Source: Clostridium sp. CAG:632
Lineage (GTDB): Bacteria > Bacillota > Clostridia > Lachnospirales > Lachnospiraceae
Reading direction: 5' to 3'
Assembly: GCA_000431515.1 (NCBI GenBank)
Contig: HF991364.1
Coordinates: 7,717-19,713 of the forward strand
Length of the DNA stretch: 11,997 bases
Part shown: positions 6,470 to 11,997 of the stretch, piece by piece
Numbering within the stretch: the first letter of the stretch is position 1
How the letters are laid out: every line of letters starts with the position of its first letter
Made by a program: the position numbers and the translations under genes
The notes under the pieces: model-generated
The model's database searches: none
Seen by the model: only the letters and a program-made list of their open reading frames with translations
What the model was told of the DNA's origin: nothing

Positions 6470-7523
6470 ACGCCATTACCTCCGCCAGCTGCTTTTCTAC
6501 CAGTGTCTCTGTCTCTTCATCCCGGATCTGACGATACAGCACCTCCATCTTGCCCTTTGCCATAATATCCTCAGCGGTCTCCGCCCCGATACCTCTGGCA
6601 GCAAAATAGAATAATGTATCCTCGTCCAGTTCACCGATCGTTGCTCCATGAGAGCCTTCCACATCCTCCTCTGCACAAAGGATCAGCGGAATCGTCTTAT
6701 TCACCACATCATCTCCAAGCAACAGGACATTCTCCGTCTCTGCCCCCTTGGATTCGGAAGAACCGTTCTTGAAATCAATGGAACCGCGGAATATCTTCTG
6801 TGCAGAATCTTTTAAGGTACCATCGACCTGGATCAGACTATTGGTCTTCTTTCCAAAATGATTGACGATCAGATTTATATCCAGTATCTGCTTCTTCTGT
6901 CCCAGATAGCCGATTGCAATCTGTACATCCGATGCAGCTCCGTTCAGATCTGTCCGGATTCCGTTGTACAGATTTCCCCTGCCGATCACCATCTGCAGCA
7001 GTTCAAACTTCGCACCCTCTTCACAGGTGCATCCGATATCATTTAGCAGTTCTGTCTGCTCGCCCTGCATAAAAATCTGCACCAGACGGATCTTACTTCC
7101 GGCCTTCGCCCGGATCTGTGTCCGAAATGCCAGACGGTCAGCGGGAAGATTGCCCTCCGGGAAGGTCTGGATCAGTGTCAGCTCAGACTCCTTCTCCGCT
7201 TTTACAAACAGCATGCCTGCAGAGTCTTCTGCCTCCCGGCTGCCGATCGTCATACGAACAGTCTCACCCTTGTTTGTCTCATCTGCCTGAATCCCATAGC
7301 CGCTCACATCCGGGTCGGTAAACAGTACATCTGCTTCCTTCCCTGCTCCTGTCTCCACCGCCTGTTTCTCTTCTTCTGACACCTCGATCGGCTTTCCGCC
7401 TTCAGTCAGCACCTGACATGGTGCCGGTGCCGGTTTCCACTGTATCGTTGTATCATTTAAATGTAACCAATGCCATGTCTTGGATGGCAATGCATTAATC
7501 TTCATCTCGTAATTTTCTTCCAT
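6456..7523 (-). CDS. sufD: SufD, Fe-S scaffold subunit of SufBCD
   Basis: SufD pairs with SufB and SufC in the SufBC2D scaffold on which Fe-S clusters are built. The ATG at 7523 gives 355 residues and is chosen because AAGGAGGTG lies 6 nt upstream; a longer reading from TTG at 7544 would be translated through this site. The N-terminal part is divergent, as is usual in SufD. The C-terminal beta-helix core ends in the characteristic SHGATIGELDEDTLFYFAARGI, with H292 matching the conserved E. coli H360. The Cys two residues before it in E. coli (C358) is Gly here. This C-terminal motif parallels HEAQIGSISDDAVFYLMSRG of SufB, reflecting their common fold. It starts 13 nt after the sufB stop and overlaps sufS by 14 nt. 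Confidence 0.92.
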   Translation of the reverse strand: MEENYEMKINALPSKTWHWLHLNDTTIQWKPAPAPCQVLTEGGKPIEVSEEEKQAVETGAGKEADVLFTDPDVSGYGIQADETNKGETVRMTIGSREAEDSAGMLFVKAEKESELTLIQTFPEGNLPADRLAFRTQIRAKAGSKIRLVQIFMQGEQTELLNDIGCTCEEGAKFELLQMVIGRGNLYNGIRTDLNGAASDVQIAIGYLGQKKQILDINLIVNHFGKKTNSLIQVDGTLKDSAQKIFRGSIDFKNGSSESKGAETENVLLLGDDVVNKTIPLILCAEEDVEGSHGATIGELDEDTLFYFAARGIGAETAEDIMAKGKMEVLYRQIRDEETETLVEKQLAEVMAYDRA

Positions 7524-7529
7524 TTCCGG

Positions 7530-7538
7530 CACCTCCTT
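7530..7538 (-). promoter_or_regulatory. Ribosome-binding site of sufD
   Basis: AAGGAGGTG on the - strand, 6 nt before the ATG at 7523. Its first two bases are the last two of the sufB TAA stop codon (7537-7539), so ribosomes ending sufB are delivered to the sufD start. It decides the sufD start over the upstream in-frame TTG. Confidence 0.9.
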
Positions 7539-8967
7539 AACCAATGCTGCCCTTCATTTCCAGTCGGATCAGATTATTCATTTCCAATGCATACTCCAGT
7601 GGCAGCTCCTTGGATACGTTATCTGCAAATCCGCTGACAATGCAGGCTCTGGCATCCTCTTCACTCATTCCGCGGCTCATCAGATAGAATACCGCATCAT
7701 CACTGATGCTTCCGATCTGTGCTTCATGTCCGACATTGGCCTTTCTGGTACGGATATCCATGGCCGGAATCGTATCGGACCGTGAAATAGAATCCAGCAT
7801 CAGAGACTGGCAGGATACGGCGGACTTGGAATGCTCCGCCTCCTTGGTCACGACTACAGAGGAACGGAACGTACTGATACCACCATCCTTGGAGATAGAC
7901 CGTGTATTCATATAGGAGCTGGTGTCCGGTGCCGCATGAACGACCTTTGCACCGGTATCCAGATTCTGTCCCTTGCCGGCAAAGGTAACACCGGTAAATT
8001 CCATTCTGGCACCCTTGCCCTTTAAGATGCTCATCGGATACAGGTAGGATACATGGGAACCAAAGGAACCGGATACCCATTCAATGGTTCCGCCTTCCGC
8101 TACCGTTGCACGCTTTGTATTTAAGTTATACATGTTCTTGGACCAATTCTCAATTGTGGAATAACGAAGCTTTGCATTCTTGCCGACAAAAAGCTCTACA
8201 CAGCCTGCATGCAGATTCGCCACATTATATTTCGGTGCGGAACAGCCCTCTATGAAATGCAGATCTGCGCCCTCATCTACAATGATCAGGGTATGCTCGA
8301 ACTGCCCGGCTCCCGGTGCATTTAACCGGAAATAAGACTGCAACGGAATCTCTACCGAAACACCCGGTGGTACATAAACGAACGAACCGCCGGACCATAC
8401 CGCCCCATGCAGTGCGGCGAATTTATGATCATTCGGACGGACCAGCTTCATAAAATGTGTCCGTACCATATCTGCATATTCACCGTTTAATGCGCTTTCC
8501 ATATCGGTATAGACAACACCCTTTTCGGCAACCTCTTCCCTGACATTGTGATAAACCAGCTCGGAATCATACTGGGCACCGACACCGGCCAGAGACTTCC
8601 GCTCTGCCTGTGGGATTCCCAGACGCTCAAATGTATTCTTAATATCCTCCGGCACCTCGGACCACTTCGCCTTCATCTTTGTATTCGGTCTGACATAGGT
8701 TACGATATTATCCATGTTCAGTCCCTCAATAGATGGTCCCCAGTCCGGGATCGGCATATTGTTATAGATCTGCAAGGACTCCAGACGGAAGGTCTGCATC
8801 CATGCCGGATCATGTTTTTCTTTCGATAACTGTTCTACGATTTCCGGAGTCAGACCCGCCTTCAGCTTATAGGCATCCTTTTCCTCGTCTTTGAAATCAT
8901 ATATATTACGGTCGATATCTTCTACGTAAGTCTTCTCTTTCATATCCTTCGGATGCTCCTTTCCCAT
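7537..8967 (-). CDS. sufB: SufB, Fe-S scaffold subunit of SufBCD
   Basis: SufB is the main scaffold subunit for Fe-S assembly and receives sulfur from SufS/SufU. At 476 residues it is full length. Recognisable stretches are SLAGVGAQYDSE (125-136), AVWSGGSFVYVPPGV (189-203), FEHTLIIVDEGA (223-234), EGCSAP (240-245), and the C-terminal GFADNVSKELPLEYALEMNNLIRLE. C386 (SCQSLMLDS) and E415 (GHEAQIG) correspond to E. coli C405 and E434, used in cluster formation; C242 matches E. coli C254. The ATG overlaps the sufC stop as TAATG but has no good ribosome-binding site, so coupling is likely. An ATG at 8943 (residue 9) has AAAGGAG upstream at a rather long spacing and is an alternative start. Confidence 0.96.
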   Translation of the reverse strand: MGKEHPKDMKEKTYVEDIDRNIYDFKDEEKDAYKLKAGLTPEIVEQLSKEKHDPAWMQTFRLESLQIYNNMPIPDWGPSIEGLNMDNIVTYVRPNTKMKAKWSEVPEDIKNTFERLGIPQAERKSLAGVGAQYDSELVYHNVREEVAEKGVVYTDMESALNGEYADMVRTHFMKLVRPNDHKFAALHGAVWSGGSFVYVPPGVSVEIPLQSYFRLNAPGAGQFEHTLIIVDEGADLHFIEGCSAPKYNVANLHAGCVELFVGKNAKLRYSTIENWSKNMYNLNTKRATVAEGGTIEWVSGSFGSHVSYLYPMSILKGKGARMEFTGVTFAGKGQNLDTGAKVVHAAPDTSSYMNTRSISKDGGISTFRSSVVVTKEAEHSKSAVSCQSLMLDSISRSDTIPAMDIRTRKANVGHEAQIGSISDDAVFYLMSRGMSEEDARACIVSGFADNVSKELPLEYALEMNNLIRLEMKGSIG

Positions 8968-9722
8968 TACCGGTTCTGTGACTCGTATCTGCCAAAGCCT
9001 TCTGCATTGATCTCGTCCACCAGGGATGCATCTCCGGTCTTAATGATTTTACCCTCTACCATAACATGTGTATAATCTACAGACAGGGATTCCAGAATCT
9101 TTGTACTATGTGTGATGATCAGCAGACTGCCGTTGCAGTTCTTCTGATATTCCTCAATGCCTGCAGACACGGTCCGTACAGCATCTACGTCCAGACCGGA
9201 ATCTGTCTCATCCAGAATGGCCAGTGCCGGCTTCAGCATCAGAAGCTGAAGGATCTCTGCCTTCTTCTTCTCACCGCCGGAAAAACCTACATTCAGATCA
9301 CGCTCTGCATATGACGGATCCATCTGCAGCAATGCCATCGTCTTCTCCAGCTCCTTCTTATAATCCCACAGCTTGATTCGCTTTCCGGTCTTCTGCTCCA
9401 GTGCATTCCGGATAAAGGAGCTCAAGGTCACACCCGGAACCTCCAGCGGATTCTGGAAAGACAGGAATAAACCATCCTTAGACCGCTCATTTACCGGCTC
9501 CTCCGTAATATTCTTTCCCTGAAACCGGATCTCACCACCGGTTACCGTATACTTCGGATTTCCCATCAGAGCATAACCGAGCGTTGACTTTCCGGTGCCG
9601 TTCGGTCCCATCAATACATGAGTCTCACCACTGCCAATGGATAAATCCACGCCGTGAAGAATCTTCTTATCTTCAACCTCTACATATAAATCCTTTACTT
9701 CCAATAACTGCTTATCCGTCAT
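8967..9722 (-). CDS. sufC: SufC, ABC-type ATPase of the SUF system
   Basis: SufC is the cytoplasmic ABC-type ATPase that drives conformational changes in the SufBCD scaffold; it is not a transporter. From the ATG at 9722 it has 251 residues: Walker A GPNGTGKST (39-47), Q-loop Q90 (SFQNPLEVPG), signature FSGGEKKK (147-154), Walker B LAILDETDSGLD (168-179) and switch H205 (ITHSTKIL). The ETDSGLD and QNPLEVPG variants are diagnostic of SufC. The start is set by AGGAGG 7 nt upstream; an ATG eight codons earlier would be read through that site. Its TAA overlaps the sufB ATG by one base. A 60-bp gap separates it from the upstream regulator gene. Confidence 0.97.
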   Translation of the reverse strand: MTDKQLLEVKDLYVEVEDKKILHGVDLSIGSGETHVLMGPNGTGKSTLGYALMGNPKYTVTGGEIRFQGKNITEEPVNERSKDGLFLSFQNPLEVPGVTLSSFIRNALEQKTGKRIKLWDYKKELEKTMALLQMDPSYAERDLNVGFSGGEKKKAEILQLLMLKPALAILDETDSGLDVDAVRTVSAGIEEYQKNCNGSLLIITHSTKILESLSVDYTHVMVEGKIIKTGDASLVDEINAEGFGRYESQNR

Positions 9723-9729
9723 CTTTCTT

Positions 9730-9735
9730 CCTCCT
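9730..9735 (-). promoter_or_regulatory. Ribosome-binding site of sufC
   Basis: AGGAGG on the - strand, 7 nt before the ATG at 9722. It excludes the longer in-frame reading that begins at 9746. Confidence 0.9.
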
Positions 9736-9782
9736 GATCGTTCCATCTGTTTACGGTTCTATTCCTAAGGCATCTATGCCAC

Positions 9783-10223
9783 TTACTTCTGATCCTGTGT
9801 CGCACCCGTCTGTCCGACAGCTCCCTTCGCCACATCCTCCAGCGTCATATTATCAAAGTAATTATTGATCAGATCTGCCAGTCCCTGCCAGATTGGGAGC
9901 GTGTAACAGAGCTCCGATCGATCACATGGCGTGGAATCATCTTTTAAACATGCGACCGGTGCCAGAGTGCCTTCTGTCAGCTTCAGAATCTCTCCCACAC
10001 TGTAATCTCCCGGTTCTCTGGTCAGACGATAGCCTCCTCCATGTCCGCTGGCTGCCTCGATCAGATGATTCTTCGACAACAACCGGGTAATACTTTCCAG
10101 ATATTTCTGGGACAATTCTTCCTGTTGCGATATTTCTTTTAACGGAATATAGCTGCCATCATGATGTACCGCCAGATAGACCATGACCCGCAGTGCATAT
10201 CTCCCCTTTGATGAAATCACCAT
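9783..10223 (-). CDS. Rrf2-family (IscR/SufR-like) Fe-S-responsive regulator of the suf operon
   Basis: Rrf2-family transcription factor of 146 residues. It has the N-terminal winged helix (MVISSKGRYALRVMVYLA, then the recognition region SQKYLESITRLLSKNHLIEA and wing GHGGGYRL) and three cysteines, C92-x7-C100-x5-C106, the pattern that ligates an Fe-S cluster in IscR-type members. It is the first gene of the suf operon and so probably senses cellular Fe-S supply and represses its own operon. The start at 10223 matches the usual family N-terminus and has AAGGAA 8 nt upstream. An ATG eight codons earlier (10247) lacks a good ribosome-binding site and would lie only about 14 nt from the predicted transcript start. 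The C-terminal tail (GAVGQTGATQDQK) is low-complexity. The gene could be called iscR or sufR; I leave the symbol empty. Confidence 0.93.
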   Translation of the reverse strand: MVISSKGRYALRVMVYLAVHHDGSYIPLKEISQQEELSQKYLESITRLLSKNHLIEAASGHGGGYRLTREPGDYSVGEILKLTEGTLAPVACLKDDSTPCDRSELCYTLPIWQGLADLINNYFDNMTLEDVAKGAVGQTGATQDQK

Positions 10224-10267
10224 GCCTGCTGTTCCTTCTTTCTTCATACTCTTTAACTTCTCACCAC

Positions 10268-10296
10268 AGAATAACCCTATTCACCTACTATGTCAA
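10268..10296 (-). promoter_or_regulatory. Predicted promoter of the rrf2-sufCBDSU operon
   Basis: On the - strand, TTGACA (10296 to 10291), a perfect -35 box, is followed after exactly 17 bp by TATTCT (10273 to 10268), a 4/6 match to the -10 box. Transcription should start near 10261, giving a 38-nt leader before the regulator's ATG. The -35 box contains the TGA stop codon of the upstream transporter gene and lies inside the palindrome described separately. Confidence 0.8.
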
Positions 10297-10300
10297 TAGG
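10276..10300 (-). promoter_or_regulatory. Predicted IscR/Rrf2 operator: 25-bp palindrome over the suf promoter
   Basis: On the - strand the half-sites CCTATTGAC and GTGAATAGG flank a 7-bp spacer (ATAGTAG). The arms match at 8 of 9 positions as an inverted repeat. Length, symmetry and the inner YYGAC/GTxRR elements resemble the 25-bp E. coli IscR type 1 site. It covers the -35 box and most of the promoter spacer, so a bound regulator would block RNA polymerase. Autoregulation by the Rrf2 gene directly downstream is the natural reading, but binding is inferred. Confidence 0.75.
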
Positions 10301-11522
10301 TAATCGGATAAATCATCCAAAAGCCCAGAAGAATCACAAGAAAAATCACATTTGCAATCGTAAACAGAATGAAATATTTTCCCCGAAGCTTACGATTCTC
10401 TTTCGCAATGTATTTGAAACTGATCAGACTTGCCATCGATGCGATCAGAGTTCCCAGACCACCTAGATTCGTTCCTACGATCAATGCCTGAATATTATCG
10501 GTAAATCCGGAAAGCAGGATTGCTGCCGGTACATTACTCATGACCTGACTGGCAATTACTGCCGTTATCACCTCGCGGCCGTTAATAAACTCTTGAAGAA
10601 ACCGGCTGAACGCAGGTATTCTTCCTACATTTCCTATAAAAATAAATAATGCCGTAAATGTTCCAAGCAATGAGTAATCTATCTGTCTCCATATCGTTCT
10701 ATCCCGGATACTAATGTATACGATCACCAGCAGCAACGGAATCGGAAACGGCAGGATATGTGCCACCGATAACAGACTGACCAGAAATAATGCCAAATAA
10801 CATCCAAGCTTTTTCTTATCTATGGGATATCTTCTATCCGTATCTGCTTCTCTCATTAAGATACTCTGATCTTCCCCCGACCTAAGTTCCTGATTTTTCT
10901 CTGTTATCAAAGTCTTACCTTCGGTCACATCTACCTTTTCAAATTTCTCTCTTCCTACACAAATCGCAATCCATACGCCCAGTAATAATAATGAAATTCC
11001 CGTATACGGAAGCATTAATCGGAGAAACCCCGGAATACCGATTCCGGCTTTTCCATACAGATACAGATTCTGTGGATTACCGATCGGTGTCAGCATACTT
11101 CCGAGATTAGCCGCAATTGTCTGCATAACAACCACCCTTAGCATCCAGGTTCTTTGAACCTTCTCTCCCAGCTGCTTCATGATGATGATCGTAAATGGCA
11201 CAAACGTGATCAATGCCACATCATTGGTAATCAGCATTGATAAAAAGAAACACAACAATACCAGAGTCAATACGATTCCGCCGCTTCCTCTTACCTGTGC
11301 AAGCAGTCCCTGTGCCAACCGATCAAATACATGAATCTGTTTCATGCCTGCAACAACTGCCATCAGACAGAATAATATTCCAAGTGTTCTGAAATCGATA
11401 TAGAAAATATAATTTAAATCCGGTGGTATGATCACCATTGAAATAGCCGCTAATATTACCGCGATCATTAACACGGTTTCTTTTTTCCAAAATGTTATCA
11501 TTGCCTTTATAACTTGTTTCAT
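10293..11522 (-). CDS. ArsB/CitM-type (ion transporter superfamily) membrane transporter
   Basis: Polytopic membrane protein of 409 residues with about ten hydrophobic segments and a charged, probably cytoplasmic loop at about 190-236 between two halves. The paired motifs TNDVALITFVPF (99-110) with TPIGNPQN (145-152), and SNVPAAILLSG (329-339) with GTNLGGLGT (350-358), are the twofold substrate/ion-binding signatures of the ArsB-NhaD/CitM/SLC13 superfamily, and the protein resembles the uncharacterised YbiR group. The substrate could be a carboxylate, arsenite or another anion, or Na+/H+, and cannot be decided here. No arsR or arsenate reductase gene is adjacent. The start ATG has AAAGGAAG upstream and a good extended -10 promoter. 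The stop codon lies inside the suf -35 box, so transcription through this gene would read into the suf operon unless stopped. Confidence 0.88.
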   Translation of the reverse strand: MKQVIKAMITFWKKETVLMIAVILAAISMVIIPPDLNYIFYIDFRTLGILFCLMAVVAGMKQIHVFDRLAQGLLAQVRGSGGIVLTLVLLCFFLSMLITNDVALITFVPFTIIIMKQLGEKVQRTWMLRVVVMQTIAANLGSMLTPIGNPQNLYLYGKAGIGIPGFLRLMLPYTGISLLLLGVWIAICVGREKFEKVDVTEGKTLITEKNQELRSGEDQSILMREADTDRRYPIDKKKLGCYLALFLVSLLSVAHILPFPIPLLLVIVYISIRDRTIWRQIDYSLLGTFTALFIFIGNVGRIPAFSRFLQEFINGREVITAVIASQVMSNVPAAILLSGFTDNIQALIVGTNLGGLGTLIASMASLISFKYIAKENRKLRGKYFILFTIANVIFLVILLGFWMIYPITY

Positions 11523-11546
11523 CTTCAGTACTTCCTTTCTATTGAA

Positions 11547-11555
11547 ATTATAGCA
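11547..11555 (-). promoter_or_regulatory. Extended -10 promoter of the transporter gene
   Basis: TGCTATAAT on the - strand (11555 to 11547) is a perfect extended -10 element. Upstream, TAGAAG at 17-bp spacing is only a 3/6 match to a -35 box, which is common for extended -10 promoters. Predicted start is near 11540, with a leader of about 18 nt that still contains the AAAGGAAG ribosome-binding site. Confidence 0.7.
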
Positions 11556-11565
11556 TTATCACTTT

Positions 11566-11997
11566 CTATCTTCTACTTCTTTTCCTATATGCAATCATTA
11601 ATCCTCCACGTTCCGCATAATAGCTGCAGATTCCGTGCATTTGTGTGATACGGACCTCTGCCTCCGGCCATCGTTCCTTCACACGGTGTGCCAGCCGTTC
11701 TGCCGCCTTTCGGTGAAAGCAATGACTGATCATAACTGACTTTCCGTCGAATCCCCGTTCTTCCATGTCCTCTATCAGCCGATCACAGACCCGGTGCTCT
11801 CCCCGTATCTTATGCAGGATCTCAATCTTACCCTCTCGGTTTCCCGTTCCGATCAGGCAGAGCTTCAACCGGTTCACTGCATAACCGATCAGACGATGCA
11901 TTCTTCCTGCCTTTATCAGGTTCTCAAAATGAAACAACGCAAATAACACCTGTACCTGTTCCCGTTCTATCTCTGCTTTCCGTATGAGTTCTTCTCC
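11566..11997 (-). CDS. DegV-family (FakB-like) fatty-acid-binding protein, 5'-truncated by window edge
   Basis: C-terminal 143 residues of a DegV-family protein; the frame is open to the edge of the window. DegV/FakB proteins bind a fatty acid and, in characterised members, present it to the kinase FakA. Visible family features are the helix leading to LIKAGRMHRLIGYAVNRLKL (like the usual LEYLKKGGRI region), then GKIEILHKIRGEHR with GKSVMISHCF further on, and the C-terminal strand pattern ending GGLMIAY. The usual C-terminal THxGPG-type motif, whose His contacts the fatty-acid carboxylate in FakB structures, reads SYYAERGG here. The GTG at 11949 that could look like a start is internal, because homology continues upstream of it. 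It ends 43 bp before the transporter gene on the same strand, which has its own promoter. Confidence 0.8.
   Translation of the reverse strand, partial: GEELIRKAEIEREQVQVLFALFHFENLIKAGRMHRLIGYAVNRLKLCLIGTGNREGKIEILHKIRGEHRVCDRLIEDMEERGFDGKSVMISHCFHRKAAERLAHRVKERWPEAEVRITQMHGICSYYAERGGLMIAYRKRSRR

Noticed and set aside
5393..6565. Several + strand open frames opposite sufS and sufD (for example 5743-6006 and 6083-6565)
   Set aside because: They are antisense to well-conserved suf genes and rich in His, Pro, Arg and Leu as expected of shadow frames, with no recognisable domain.
7524..7544. TTG start for sufD overlapping the end of sufB
   Set aside because: A near-perfect AAGGAGGTG lies 6 nt before the ATG at 7523; the TTG lies upstream of it.
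9769..9780. Small inverted repeat GGCATCTATGCC between the regulator gene and sufC
   Set aside because: A 4-5 bp stem with no T-run is too weak to call a terminator or attenuator.
1..11997. Search for mobile elements, CRISPR arrays, defence genes, tRNA/rRNA, riboswitches and other unusual systems
   Set aside because: No transposase, integrase, regular repeat-spacer pattern, structural RNA or unexplained long gap was seen. All coding space is accounted for by recognisable housekeeping, regulatory and metabolic genes.

Overview
The window looks like chromosomal DNA from a Gram-positive Clostridia, most likely a Lachnospiraceae gut anaerobe. The evidence is an ATP-type PEP carboxykinase, a Firmicutes-type SUF cluster with SufU rather than SufA/SufE, strong AGGAGG ribosome-binding sites, a short KdpD-like kinase, and a CelC-like GH5 enzyme with an AraC regulator of a kind common in that family. 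The genus cannot be fixed from this stretch. I see no phage, transposon, CRISPR, rRNA or tRNA sequence.

Layout. (1) Positions 1-1015 (+): the 3' two thirds of pckA, cut by the window edge, then a stem-loop and a very good intrinsic terminator. (2) 1013-3597 (-): an AraC-family regulator, then a short KdpD-like histidine kinase and a KdpE-like response regulator whose reading frames overlap. No kdpFABC potassium pump genes are present. (3) 3598-3782: an AT-rich divergent promoter region. (4) 3783-4820 (+): a cytoplasmic CelC-like GH5 beta-glucanase, divergent from the AraC gene and probably controlled by it. (5) 4837-10223 (-): a compact Fe-S cluster assembly operon read as rrf2/iscR-like regulator, sufC, sufB, sufD, sufS, sufU, with junctions that overlap or nearly abut. 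Its promoter, with TTGACA as the -35 box, carries a 25-bp imperfect palindrome resembling an IscR/Rrf2 operator. (6) 10293-11522 (-): an ArsB/CitM (ion transporter superfamily) membrane protein whose stop codon lies inside the suf -35 box. (7) 11566-11997 (-): the C-terminal part of a DegV-family (FakB-like) lipid-binding protein, cut by the window edge.

How they work together. In the SUF operon, SufS removes sulfur from cysteine, SufU accepts it, SufBCD is the scaffold, and the three-cysteine Rrf2 protein probably senses Fe-S status and represses the operon through the palindrome. The GH5/AraC pair looks like a small unit for using beta-glucan oligosaccharides. The KdpDE-like pair has an unknown signal, and its kinase lacks most of the usual ATP-lid segment.

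Novelty. This is mostly ordinary core genome, and I did not find a convincing undescribed system. The points most worth a second look are the suf operator, the kinase with the shortened ATP lid, the AraC-GH5 unit, and the variant C-terminal motif of the DegV protein.
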